A stretch of DNA of 13,891 nucleotides from Oscillospiraceae bacterium (GTDB taxonomy: Bacteria; Bacillota; Clostridia; Oscillospirales; UBA644), in NCBI GenBank assembly GCA_015067385.1, contig SVMP01000041.1, positions 1 through 13,891 on the forward strand, written 5' to 3'. The translations under genes were made by a program, and so were the position numbers. Positions 6,349 to 13,184 of this stretch are shown here, one piece after another (the first letter of the stretch is position 1; each line of letters opens with the position of its first letter). The notes beneath the pieces were generated by a model. It worked only from the letters and a program-made list of their open reading frames with translations, was not told where the DNA came from and made no database searches.

Positions 6349-7212
6349 TTATTTATCAGAGCTTTCAAGAAGATTTTTTTTCAATGTTTCCATTTGAGAC
6401 TGATTCTTTTTAAGAATTTCAAGTTGATGGTATGCTTTTTCTCTCAATATTTTCAACCTTTCAATTTGCGGTATATTTTTTCTTATCAAATCAGCATTTG
6501 TATCTTCCAGATTAATAAGGACAACCAACTCCTCCGCCGAAGCAAAATCTCTAATATTGGGACTTTTTCCGCTTATTCCTTTTTCATGTCTCCAATCAGC
6601 CGCAGTCCGTCCGAATAATGCAACATTCAAAACATCAGCTTCACTTGCATATGTATAAGCCATTTCTTGTGCCGATAGTGTGGGCGAAATCAGAAACTCT
6701 TTTACAGCATCCGTATGTATACGATAATTAATTTTTGTTAATTCCCTCTTTACATCCCATCCAATCGCAAGTTTTTCCGCTTCACCTTTCTTTAATCGCT
6801 GATAGTCCTTTATTATGTAAAGTTTAAATTCAGGCGAGATCCAAGATGCAAACTCGAAAGCAATATCGGTATGGGCATATGTGCCACCGTATCTTCCCGA
6901 TTTAGAAATAATACCTATGGCATCTGTTGCACGTATCCATTGTTGAGGAGTTAAAGTAAAGGCATTGTCTCCTGCTTCTGTTTTAAACCTATCGAATTCG
7001 ATAGGTTTAAAATTAGGATTATGGATTTGCTCCCATAGCCCTAAAAATGCAATCGTTGAATAATTACGCATCCAATTCGCAATTACAATAAAAGCATTTT
7101 CCGAATTCTTATATTTTGCAATATCTGTCAATGAAACGTACGCTTCGTCATTCAAAATATTACCGACTACTGAGATCTCTGTACCGTTAGCATCAATTTT
7201 CATATTTTTCAT
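6349..7212 (-). CDS. KilA-N domain protein (accessory gene)
   Basis: A 287-residue protein with an N-terminal KilA-N DNA-binding-type domain. Landmarks are the region YVSLTDIAKYKN, the IANWMRN turn, LGLWEQIHNPNF, and the conserved block SKSGRYGGTYAHTDIAFEFASWISPEFKLYII. The second half (KINYRIHTDAVKEFLI, YTYASEADVLNVALFG, NIRDFASAEELVVLINLEDTNA) matches the solitary KilA-N proteins common in gut Firmicutes and Bacteroidetes. A lysine/glutamine-rich, probably coiled-coil tail follows. KilA-N domains occur in phage antirepressors and accessory genes, and a cellular role is not established. I chose the ATG at 7212 because GGTGA lies six bases upstream; an ATG at 7224 (four codons longer) has no visible site. 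The gene is visibly more AT-rich than its neighbours and splits acp from rnc, suggesting acquisition. It contains a perfect 32-bp palindrome. Confidence 0.88.
   Translation of the reverse strand: MKNMKIDANGTEISVVGNILNDEAYVSLTDIAKYKNSENAFIVIANWMRNYSTIAFLGLWEQIHNPNFKPIEFDRFKTEAGDNAFTLTPQQWIRATDAIGIISKSGRYGGTYAHTDIAFEFASWISPEFKLYIIKDYQRLKKGEAEKLAIGWDVKRELTKINYRIHTDAVKEFLISPTLSAQEMAYTYASEADVLNVALFGRTAADWRHEKGISGKSPNIRDFASAEELVVLINLEDTNADLIRKNIPQIERLKILREKAYHQLEILKKNQSQMETLKKNLLESSDK
6981..7012. repeat. Perfect 32-bp palindrome inside the KilA-N gene
   Basis: Each 16-base half is the exact reverse complement of the other, from TTTTAAACC at 6981 to GGTTTAAAA at 7012, centred on GAATTC. It encodes FKPIEFDRFK in the KilA-N protein. 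In RNA it could form a long stem with a tiny loop, and in DNA a symmetric binding site. Neighbouring bases (6980 and 7013) no longer match. Confidence 0.9.
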
Positions 7213-7319
7213 ATAAATCACCATAGCTTTTGCAGACGAGCTTTTCCCTACACGATCGACTCTTATTAAGTTTCCGTCTCATCTGCGATCATCTTCAAGC
7301 ACTGATAAAAAACGACTAC

Positions 7320-7541
7320 CTACTTCTCAATCAACATACAGAGCTTTGCAATATTCAACTGGCCTTTTTTGGGGAGCTTGACTGTTTTTTCAAACTCTTC
7401 CTCGATTATCATCGAAAGCTCGATCATGTCGTATTCGTCTGCGCCGAGATCGTCAAAAAGATCTGTTTTCGGCGTAAGCTCGTCCTCGTCAACATCAAAA
7501 ATATCGGCAAGTATCGGCTTTAAACGTTCAAATATCTGCAT
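7320..7541 (-). CDS. acpP: Acyl-carrier-protein-like protein lacking the phosphopantetheine serine
   Basis: A 73-residue acidic protein with the acyl carrier fold, in the usual acpP place: its ATG is one base after the plsX stop. The helix I/loop region VDEDELTPKTDLFDDLGAD aligns with ordinary ACPs. The attachment motif D-S-L, however, is replaced by D-E-Y: residue 36, where ACP carries the phosphopantetheine serine, is glutamate (codon GAA at 7436-7434). Helix II (MIELSMIIEEEF) is ACP-like, but the C-terminal part (KKGQLNIAKLCMLIEK) diverges and the protein is a few residues short. As read, it could not be converted to holo-ACP by phosphopantetheinyl transferase. It may be a structural ACP mimic, a regulator of PlsX, or a degenerating paralogue. 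The ACP for fatty acid synthesis would then be encoded elsewhere. The interval 7225-7319 below it has no clear terminator. Confidence 0.85.
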   Translation of the reverse strand: MQIFERLKPILADIFDVDEDELTPKTDLFDDLGADEYDMIELSMIIEEEFEKTVKLPKKGQLNIAKLCMLIEK

Positions 7542-7542
7542 T

Positions 7543-8547
7543 TTACTGTTCCTTCTGTTCTTCTTTCGCCATTTCTTCGGTGATCTTTGTTATAACATCG
7601 GTCGAAACGAAGTTCACAGCCTGACGTATTGCGCTGAAAAACGCTTTTTCGTCGGACGAACCGTGAGCCTTGATAACGGGCTTCGATATACCGAGAATTA
7701 CAGCGCCGCCGATCTCTTTATAGTCCATACGCTTTTTGAGATCCTTGATGCCGTCCATTACGAAAAGCGCGCCGATCTTTGAAATGATGTTCTTTTTGAA
7801 CATATTCTTTATCTCGTCAGCAAACATCTTTCCTGCGCCCTCATAAGTTTTGAGGATAAGATTTCCGGCAAAACCGTCGCAAACAAGAACGTCGCATTCG
7901 CCCATCGGCACTCCCCTACCCTCTACGTTGCCGACAAAATTGATCTTTTTGTTTGCTTTAAGCACTTTATGCGTTTCAACGTAAAGGTCTGTGCCCTTTG
8001 TTTCCTCTGCGCCGTTATTCGCAAGGCCGACACGGGGATTTTCGATACCGAGCACGTTTTTCATATAAACAGAGCCCATAACTGCGAACTGTTCGAGCAT
8101 TTCGGGCTTACATTCGATGTTTGCGCCTGAGTCTGCGATCATAAGCATACCGTTTTTAACAGGCATTACGGGCGCCATGGCAGCTCTGCGGACGCCTTTT
8201 ATGCAGCGGACGAAAAGCGTTGCGCCGACAAGAAGAGCGCCTGAGTTGCCTGCGGAAACGAGAGCGTCGCCCTCGCCGTTTTTGAGAAGATTCAGACAGA
8301 CGGCAAGCGAGGAATCGGGCTTTTTGCGGACGGATATGGGGTCGTCCTCCATTGTTATAACATCGGCGGCATCATAAATGCCGATACCGTTCATTGAAAG
8401 CTGTTTTTCGGCTATAACACGGTCTATCTCCGCCTTTTTGCCTACGAGGATGATCTGAACACCGAGCTCTTTTACGGCACGTACGGCGGAAACCACCATG
8501 ACGTCGGGAGAATTGTCGGCACCCATTACGTCTACTATTATCTTCAT
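7543..8547 (-). CDS. plsX: Phosphate acyltransferase PlsX
   Basis: A 334-residue enzyme that converts acyl-ACP and phosphate to acyl-phosphate, the acyl donor for PlsY in bacterial phospholipid synthesis; it is peripheral at the membrane. The opening MKIIVDVMGADNSP is the family signature (usually VDAMGGDNAP). Further family segments are DDPISVRKKPDSSLAVCLNLLKNGEGDALVSAGNSGA, ENPRVGLANNGAEETKGTDL, NFVGNVEGRG, DVLVCDGFAGN, and GGAVILGISKPVIKAHGSS near the C-terminus. Length is typical. Its ATG overlaps the trmFO stop as ATGA, indicating translational coupling. The next gene is the ACP-like protein, the natural partner type for this enzyme, which makes the missing serine there more striking. 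Confidence 0.96.
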   Translation of the reverse strand: MKIIVDVMGADNSPDVMVVSAVRAVKELGVQIILVGKKAEIDRVIAEKQLSMNGIGIYDAADVITMEDDPISVRKKPDSSLAVCLNLLKNGEGDALVSAGNSGALLVGATLFVRCIKGVRRAAMAPVMPVKNGMLMIADSGANIECKPEMLEQFAVMGSVYMKNVLGIENPRVGLANNGAEETKGTDLYVETHKVLKANKKINFVGNVEGRGVPMGECDVLVCDGFAGNLILKTYEGAGKMFADEIKNMFKKNIISKIGALFVMDGIKDLKKRMDYKEIGGAVILGISKPVIKAHGSSDEKAFFSAIRQAVNFVSTDVITKITEEMAKEEQKEQ

Positions 8548-9866
8548 AAATTTTCTTCCTCTTTATTTATATAAAATTCGGTATTTTTTATTATTTCGAG
8601 AGCACGCTGAGAGTACATCTCTTTTCTGTCCGCTTTTTTCGGCTTTTTACCTGTAAATTCAAGCGGCGGAAAGATGCCGAAATTTACGTTCATCGGCTGG
8701 AAATCAACTACCGTCTGATTGCTTATATAATGAGCAAGCGAGCCGATAGCGGTCTTCGGGTCGAAAATGTACGGTTCTTCTCTGACGGCATTTATGCCTG
8801 CGACAAAGCCCGACGAGCAGCTTTCGATATAGCCTTCAACGCCTGTCATCTGTCCCGCAAAGAACAGTCCCTTGCGTTTTTTCGCCTCAAAAGCGGCGGT
8901 AAGATGACGGGGAGAATCGATATATGTATTTCTGTGCATAACACCGTAACGCACAAACTCTGCATTTTCAAGACCGGGGATCATGCCGAAAACACGACGC
9001 TGTTCGGGGAATTTGAGATGCGTCTGGAAGCCTACGAGGTTGTACATCGACGATTCTGCGTTATCCTTGCGGAGCTGAACGACGGCATACGGTGTTTTTC
9101 CTGTTTTCGGGTCGGGAAGACCGACGGGCTTTAACGGTCCGAAAAGAAGCGTGTCACGTCCTCTCGAAGCCATTATCTCAACAGGCATACAGCCTTCGAA
9201 AACGTTATTCTCGAAATCCTTCATCTCGACGGTCTGAGCGGAAATAAGCTCTCTGTAAAAAGCTTCGTATTCTTCCTCGGACATCGGGCAGTTTATATAG
9301 TCGGGCGTGCCTTTGCCGTAACGTGATGCGAAGTACGCTTTCGTCATATCGATGCTTTCTGCGGAAACGATCGGCGCCGCGGCATCGAAAAAGTGAAGTC
9401 CGTCACCGCCGAAAAACTCGGCTATAGCCTCGGCAAGAGGCTCTGATGTTAAAGGACCCGATGCAATTACCGTAGACTCGGAAAAATCAAGAGACGTTAC
9501 CTCTTTTTCGATTATCTCGATATTCGGGTGATTTTTTATATGCTCGGTGACCATTTTCGGGAACGCATCCCTGTCAACCGCAAGTGCTCCGCCTGCAGGT
9601 ACTCTTGTCGCATCGGCACACTTCATTATAAGCGAGCCCATAGCACGAAGCTCTTCTTTTAAAAGCCCGATAGCGTTGGACAATCCCTCCGCACGAAAGG
9701 AGTTCGAACAGCAAAGCTCACAGAAATCCTCAGAGCTGTGCGCCGGTATCTTCTTTTCGGGCTTCATCTCGTAAAGACGTACATGCGCCCCTCTCTGCGC
9801 CGCCTGCCATGCCGCTTCACAGCCCGCAAGCCCCGCGCCAACTACATTTATTTTAAGTTTATCCAT
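8544..9866 (-). CDS. trmFO: Methylenetetrahydrofolate-tRNA-(uracil-5-)-methyltransferase TrmFO
   Basis: A 440-residue FAD- and folate-dependent enzyme forming 5-methyluridine at position 54 of the tRNA T-loop. The FAD-binding loop GAGLAGCEAAW begins at residue 10. LCCSNSFRAEGLSNAIGLLKEEL is the family block containing Cys53, and CMPVEIMASRGRDTLLFGPLKPVGL, VGFQTHLKFPEQ and GLFFAGQMTGVEGYIES follow in order. The start is the ATG at 9866, supported by GGAG about five bases upstream and by the conserved N-terminus. An open frame continues 24 codons further upstream, but that extension enters the hairpin element and is not coding. The end overlaps plsX by four bases. It lies downstream of topA as in many Firmicutes, but an SDR gene and a repeat element are inserted between them. 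Confidence 0.96.
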   Translation of the reverse strand: MDKLKINVVGAGLAGCEAAWQAAQRGAHVRLYEMKPEKKIPAHSSEDFCELCCSNSFRAEGLSNAIGLLKEELRAMGSLIMKCADATRVPAGGALAVDRDAFPKMVTEHIKNHPNIEIIEKEVTSLDFSESTVIASGPLTSEPLAEAIAEFFGGDGLHFFDAAAPIVSAESIDMTKAYFASRYGKGTPDYINCPMSEEEYEAFYRELISAQTVEMKDFENNVFEGCMPVEIMASRGRDTLLFGPLKPVGLPDPKTGKTPYAVVQLRKDNAESSMYNLVGFQTHLKFPEQRRVFGMIPGLENAEFVRYGVMHRNTYIDSPRHLTAAFEAKKRKGLFFAGQMTGVEGYIESCSSGFVAGINAVREEPYIFDPKTAIGSLAHYISNQTVVDFQPMNVNFGIFPPLEFTGKKPKKADRKEMYSQRALEIIKNTEFYINKEEENL

Positions 9867-9900
9867 AATATCTCCAAAACAATTTTTTCTAACACATAAG

Positions 9901-10112
9901 GATATATCGCAACCGAACAACGTGAGGTTATATCTCACGAGCGTAGCGAGTATATCGCATTTGTTTTAACAAATATATCGCCTTTGCAAAACAATGCTTT
10001 CTTGTTTTCGCCTTACGGCGAGCGATATTTGACTTCGTCAAACGATATATTCAACAAGTTGAATGCGATATATACCCTTTCGGTAAGCGATATAATCTCG
10101 CTTTGCGAGATT
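9901..10112. repeat. Multi-hairpin ladder element, copy B
   Basis: Same architecture and hairpin order as copy A at 2993-3202. Hairpins: 9911-9929 (AACC/GGTT), 9934-9950 (imperfect), 9959-9974 (ATTTGTT/AACAAAT), a degenerate one plus 10008-10021 (TCGCC/GGCGA), 10028-10042 (TTTGAC/GTCAAA), 10049-10064 (ATTCAA/TTGAAT), 10073-10085 (TACC/GGTA) and 10094-10112 (8-bp stem). Left spacers ATATCGC are at 9904-9910, 9930-9936 (ATATCTC), 9952-9958 and 9975-9981. Right spacers GCGATAT are at 10022-10028, 10042-10048 (ACGATAT), 10065-10071 and 10087-10093. Nested pairing of left and right spacers gives 7, 6, 6 and 7 matches out of 7. The right edge ends one base from the SDR stop codon; the left edge lies about 34 bases before the trmFO start. 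Confidence 0.85.
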
Positions 10113-10113
10113 G

Positions 10114-10845
10114 TCAAACGGTCATTCCCCCGTCGGCAGCGATGATCTGTCCCGTTACGTACTTAGCCTCGGCAAGAAAAACGACGGTGTTGCCAACGTC
10201 CCCGGGCGCACCGAGACGTGAAAGAGGGATCTGTTCCGTAAGCTCGGAAAGTACATCGTCGCCGAGAGAAGCGTTCATATCGGTCATAATAACGCCGGGA
10301 CATACGCAGTTTACACGGATGTTCGACAGCGAAAGCTCTTTGCACAAAGCCTTTGTAAGCCCTATCATGCCTGCTTTCGACGCTGAATATGCAACCTCGC
10401 ACGATGCGCCCGTTATGCCCCACATAGAAGAAATATTGATTATTGAGCCGCCGCCGTTATTTATCATGCCTCGGCAAACGGCTTTCGAGCAGAAAAACGC
10501 GCTTTTGAGATTGTTGGAAAAAATACTGTCCCAATCTTCCTCGGTCGTGTCGGTAAAGAGCTTGATAAGCGAAATTCCTGCGTTATTTACAAGAACATCT
10601 ATCTTTCCGAATCTCTTTTCCGTCTCCTCTATCATTTCGATAACTCTTTTTTCGTTTGAACAGTCGCCTGCAAGCGTTAAAACCTCGGCTCCCATAGCCT
10701 CAAGCCTTGCTTTAAGCTCCTCTGCCGCAACAACGCTTGTTTTATAATTTATGGCTATATTGTATCCTTTTTTCGCAAATTCCTCTGCGCACCCGGCACC
10801 TATCCCTTTCGCTCCGCCGGTTATAAAAACTGTTTTTGGGGACAT
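10114..10845 (-). CDS. SDR oxidoreductase, EF-P 5-aminopentanone reductase / FabG-like
   Basis: A 243-residue classical short-chain dehydrogenase/reductase. The nucleotide-binding loop TGGAKGIG is at 9-16, NNAG at 87-90, and the catalytic Ser140, Tyr153 and Lys157 lie in ISSMWG and YSASK. Automatic annotation would probably say 3-oxoacyl-ACP reductase. The combination LFTDTTEEDW, SSMWGITGASCEVAYSASK and VNCVCPGVIMTDMNA instead resembles the YmfI-like subgroup of Firmicutes, linked to reducing the 5-aminopentanone modification on elongation factor P. That assignment is from memory of the motif pattern and is moderate. The ATG at 10845 has GGAGG at good spacing. It is a single gene inserted between topA and trmFO, with a heptamer repeat array on its upstream side and a hairpin element at its stop codon. 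Confidence 0.85.
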   Translation of the reverse strand: MSPKTVFITGGAKGIGAGCAEEFAKKGYNIAINYKTSVVAAEELKARLEAMGAEVLTLAGDCSNEKRVIEMIEETEKRFGKIDVLVNNAGISLIKLFTDTTEEDWDSIFSNNLKSAFFCSKAVCRGMINNGGGSIINISSMWGITGASCEVAYSASKAGMIGLTKALCKELSLSNIRVNCVCPGVIMTDMNASLGDDVLSELTEQIPLSRLGAPGDVGNTVVFLAEAKYVTGQIIAADGGMTV

Positions 10846-10864
10846 AAACCAACCTCCGAATAAA

Positions 10865-10944
10865 TAAGTGGTAAGTTATAAGTTGTAAGTGATAAGCGGT
10901 AAGTTTTTTCAACTTAACACTCAAAACTCAACACTTAACACTTA
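10865..10944. repeat. Inverted array of degenerate 7-bp units (heptamer hairpin), copy 2
   Basis: Six exactly contiguous 7-bp units of the form TAAGTNN (one is TAAGCGG) read on the plus strand from 10865 to 10906. A short T-rich centre follows, then five units of the same kind read on the minus strand (10944 down to 10910). The arms pair imperfectly into one long hairpin. The outermost minus-strand unit TAAGTGT supplies the topA TAA stop codon, exactly as copy 1 does for the gene at 2154-2948. The element fills the gap between topA and the SDR gene, leaving only that gene's ribosome binding site free. Confidence 0.75.
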
Positions 10945-13116
10945 ATTTTTCTTCTCCGCTTTTCCCTCATAGCCGCAGCCGTCCTTCTGACAGTAGAGGC
11001 GATTGAATTTTCTGAAAAGCGTAGAACCGCACTGAGGGCATTTTTCTTTTGTGGGAAGGTCCCATGTCATAAAGCCGCATTCGCTGCCTTTTTCGCAGGC
11101 ATAGTATGTTTTACCGGCTTTGGAACGGCGAACGAGGATCTTGCCGCCGCAGATGGGGCAGCTGCCCTCTGTTTCAACTATTATCGATTTTGTGTTTTTA
11201 CATTCGGGGTAATTCGGACATGCGAGGAATCTTCCGAAGCGGCTTACCTTGTAGACCATTCTTGCGCCGCATTTATCGCATATAATGTCGCTTTCCTCAT
11301 CGGGAACCTCGACCTTAACGCCGTCAAGCTTCTTTTCAGCCGTTTCAAGCTCCTCGGCAAATCCGCCGTAGAAACCGTTCATTGTGTCAAGATAAGATTT
11401 TTTGCCCTCTTCTATCTCGTCAAGCTCCGTTTCCATGCCTGCCGTGAATGCGATGTCAACGATATTGCTGAAGTTTTCCGTTAAAACATCGGTCGTTATA
11501 TTGCCGAGAGTTGTGGGGCGGAGAAGCTTGCCGTCCTTTTCAACATAACGTCTTTCGATGATCGTGCCGACTATCGTTGCAAAGGTTGACGGTCTGCCTA
11601 TGCCGTATTCTTCGAGCGCTTTAACGAGAGAGCCTTCGGTATAGCGTGACGGCGGCTGTGTGAATTTCTGTTCGGGCTTGAGATTGCGAAGCTCGGGATT
11701 ATCGCCTACGACCATTTCGGGAAGACGCTTGGACGATTTTTCTTCATCGTCGCCGTAATTGTAAACAGCGGTAAAGCCGGGGAAAACAAGCTTCGAATCG
11801 GAAGCTCTGAAAATATAGTCGGTTTTTGTATTTTTACCTTTTGCGGTAACGTCAACGCTCGTTCCCTGATAAAGCGCGGAAGCCATCTGGGATGCAACGA
11901 AACGTTCCCATATCATTTTGTAAAGACGGTACTGCTCGGATGTAAGGCTCTCACGGAGAACGGCGGGCGTTAAGGTAACGTCTGTCGGTCTGATGGCTTC
12001 GTGAGCGTCCTGAGCAGATGCTCTTGTTTTGAACACACGGGGCTGAGCGGGATAATAATTTGCGCCGTATGTTTCTTTGATAAAGTTTTCTGCGGAGATA
12101 CGCGCCTCGTCCGAAACACGAAGTGAGTCGGTTCTCATATAAGTGATAAGACCGACAGCGCCTTTACCCTTGACCTCGATACCTTCGTAGAGGTTCTGGG
12201 CTATGCTCATTGCTCGCTGGGGACGCATGTTAAGACGTGCGGACGCTTCCTGCTGCAGAGAAGATGTTGTGAACGGAGGATTGGGCTGACGGACACGCTC
12301 CGTCTTTTTAACGGACGAAACGCTGTAATCAACGTCTTTGATGTCGTCAAGAAGAGCGTCCATCTCGTCCTTGTTATGAATAGCCATCTTTCCCTCGGCT
12401 GTTCCGAAGAAATTGGCTGTAAATTCCTTGTTTGCTTTTGCGAGAACGGCTTCGAGCGTCCAGTATTCTTCGGGGTCGAACGCTTCGATCTCACGCTCAC
12501 GGTCAACTATGAGCTTTGTTGCAACAGACTGAACACGGCCTGCGGAAAGACCTGTTTTGACCTTTTTCCAGAGGAACGGGCTTAATTTATAGCCCACTAT
12601 TCTGTCGAGAACACGTCTTGCCTGCTGTGCGGAAACTCTGTTCATATTGATGCTCTTCGGGTTTTCCACGCCTGCGGTAACGGCTGCCTTCGTGACCTCG
12701 TTGAACGTTATTCTGATATTGTCTTCGGGATCGAGACCGAGAAGAGTTGCAAGATGCCATGCGATAGCTTCACCCTCACGGTCAGGGTCGGTTGCGAGAT
12801 AGACATGCTTGCTTGCCGCCGCCGCTGCTTTAAGCTCTTTTAAAACTGCGGATTTACCGTCTTTTCTCGAAACGATGTATTCCGGCTCGAATCCGCCCTC
12901 GATATCAACGCCGAGACGTGACGACGGAAGATCTCTGATATGTCCTTTCGACGAAAGCACCTCGTATTTGGAGCCGAGAATCTTCTTTATTGATTTGATC
13001 TTATTGGGAGATTCGATTATAAGGAGATTTTTAGTCGGTTTTGCGGCGGTCTTAGTCTTTTTTTCGGTTGACTTTGCCGCCGTTTTCTTTGCTTCGGTTT
13101 CTTTTTTCGCTGCCAT
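10942..13116 (-). CDS. topA: DNA topoisomerase I (type IA)
   Basis: A 724-residue type IA topoisomerase that relaxes negative supercoils. The TOPRIM domain starts at NLLIIESPNK (Glu35) and has DPDREGE at 110-116. GLSAGRVQSVA is at 189-199, and PPFTTSSLQQEA begins at 280. The catalytic tyrosine is Tyr326 in GLITYMRTDS. IGRPSTFATI lies in the later core. Three C-terminal four-cysteine zinc modules are at about 613-639, 653-680 and 693-714. The enzyme is longer at the N-terminus than most: residues 1-29 are a lysine/alanine/threonine tail ahead of the TOPRIM domain, with no relation to the catalytic core. The ATG at 13116 has AGGA only two to three bases upstream, tighter than usual. dprA lies 68 bases upstream, the classic Firmicutes order. 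The stop codon belongs to a heptamer repeat. Confidence 0.97.
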   Translation of the reverse strand: MAAKKETEAKKTAAKSTEKKTKTAAKPTKNLLIIESPNKIKSIKKILGSKYEVLSSKGHIRDLPSSRLGVDIEGGFEPEYIVSRKDGKSAVLKELKAAAAASKHVYLATDPDREGEAIAWHLATLLGLDPEDNIRITFNEVTKAAVTAGVENPKSINMNRVSAQQARRVLDRIVGYKLSPFLWKKVKTGLSAGRVQSVATKLIVDREREIEAFDPEEYWTLEAVLAKANKEFTANFFGTAEGKMAIHNKDEMDALLDDIKDVDYSVSSVKKTERVRQPNPPFTTSSLQQEASARLNMRPQRAMSIAQNLYEGIEVKGKGAVGLITYMRTDSLRVSDEARISAENFIKETYGANYYPAQPRVFKTRASAQDAHEAIRPTDVTLTPAVLRESLTSEQYRLYKMIWERFVASQMASALYQGTSVDVTAKGKNTKTDYIFRASDSKLVFPGFTAVYNYGDDEEKSSKRLPEMVVGDNPELRNLKPEQKFTQPPSRYTEGSLVKALEEYGIGRPSTFATIVGTIIERRYVEKDGKLLRPTTLGNITTDVLTENFSNIVDIAFTAGMETELDEIEEGKKSYLDTMNGFYGGFAEELETAEKKLDGVKVEVPDEESDIICDKCGARMVYKVSRFGRFLACPNYPECKNTKSIIVETEGSCPICGGKILVRRSKAGKTYYACEKGSECGFMTWDLPTKEKCPQCGSTLFRKFNRLYCQKDGCGYEGKAEKKN

Positions 13117-13128
13117 TTTCCTGTCCGC

Positions 13129-13155
13129 GGCTTCCGATGTGAAAGCCTGCCTTTC
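13129..13155 (-). promoter_or_regulatory. Overlapping alternative hairpins in the dprA-topA gap
   Basis: GGCTT (13129-13133) can pair with AAGCC (13143-13147), and GAAAG (13141-13145) can pair with CTTTC (13151-13155). The two stems share bases and so exclude each other, just upstream of the topA ribosome binding site. Both are only five pairs and no T run follows, so a regulatory role is speculative. Confidence 0.2.
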
Positions 13156-13184
13156 TGTGTGTTTGAAAGATTTATATAAAATGA

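Noticed and set aside
7225..7319. A terminator between the ACP-like gene and the KilA-N gene
   Set aside because: No stem with a following T run could be found on the minus strand; the gap was left unassigned.
9867..9938. N-terminal extension of TrmFO by 24 codons
   Set aside because: The extension runs into the hairpin element, while the ATG at 9866 has GGAG at proper spacing and begins the conserved N-terminus.
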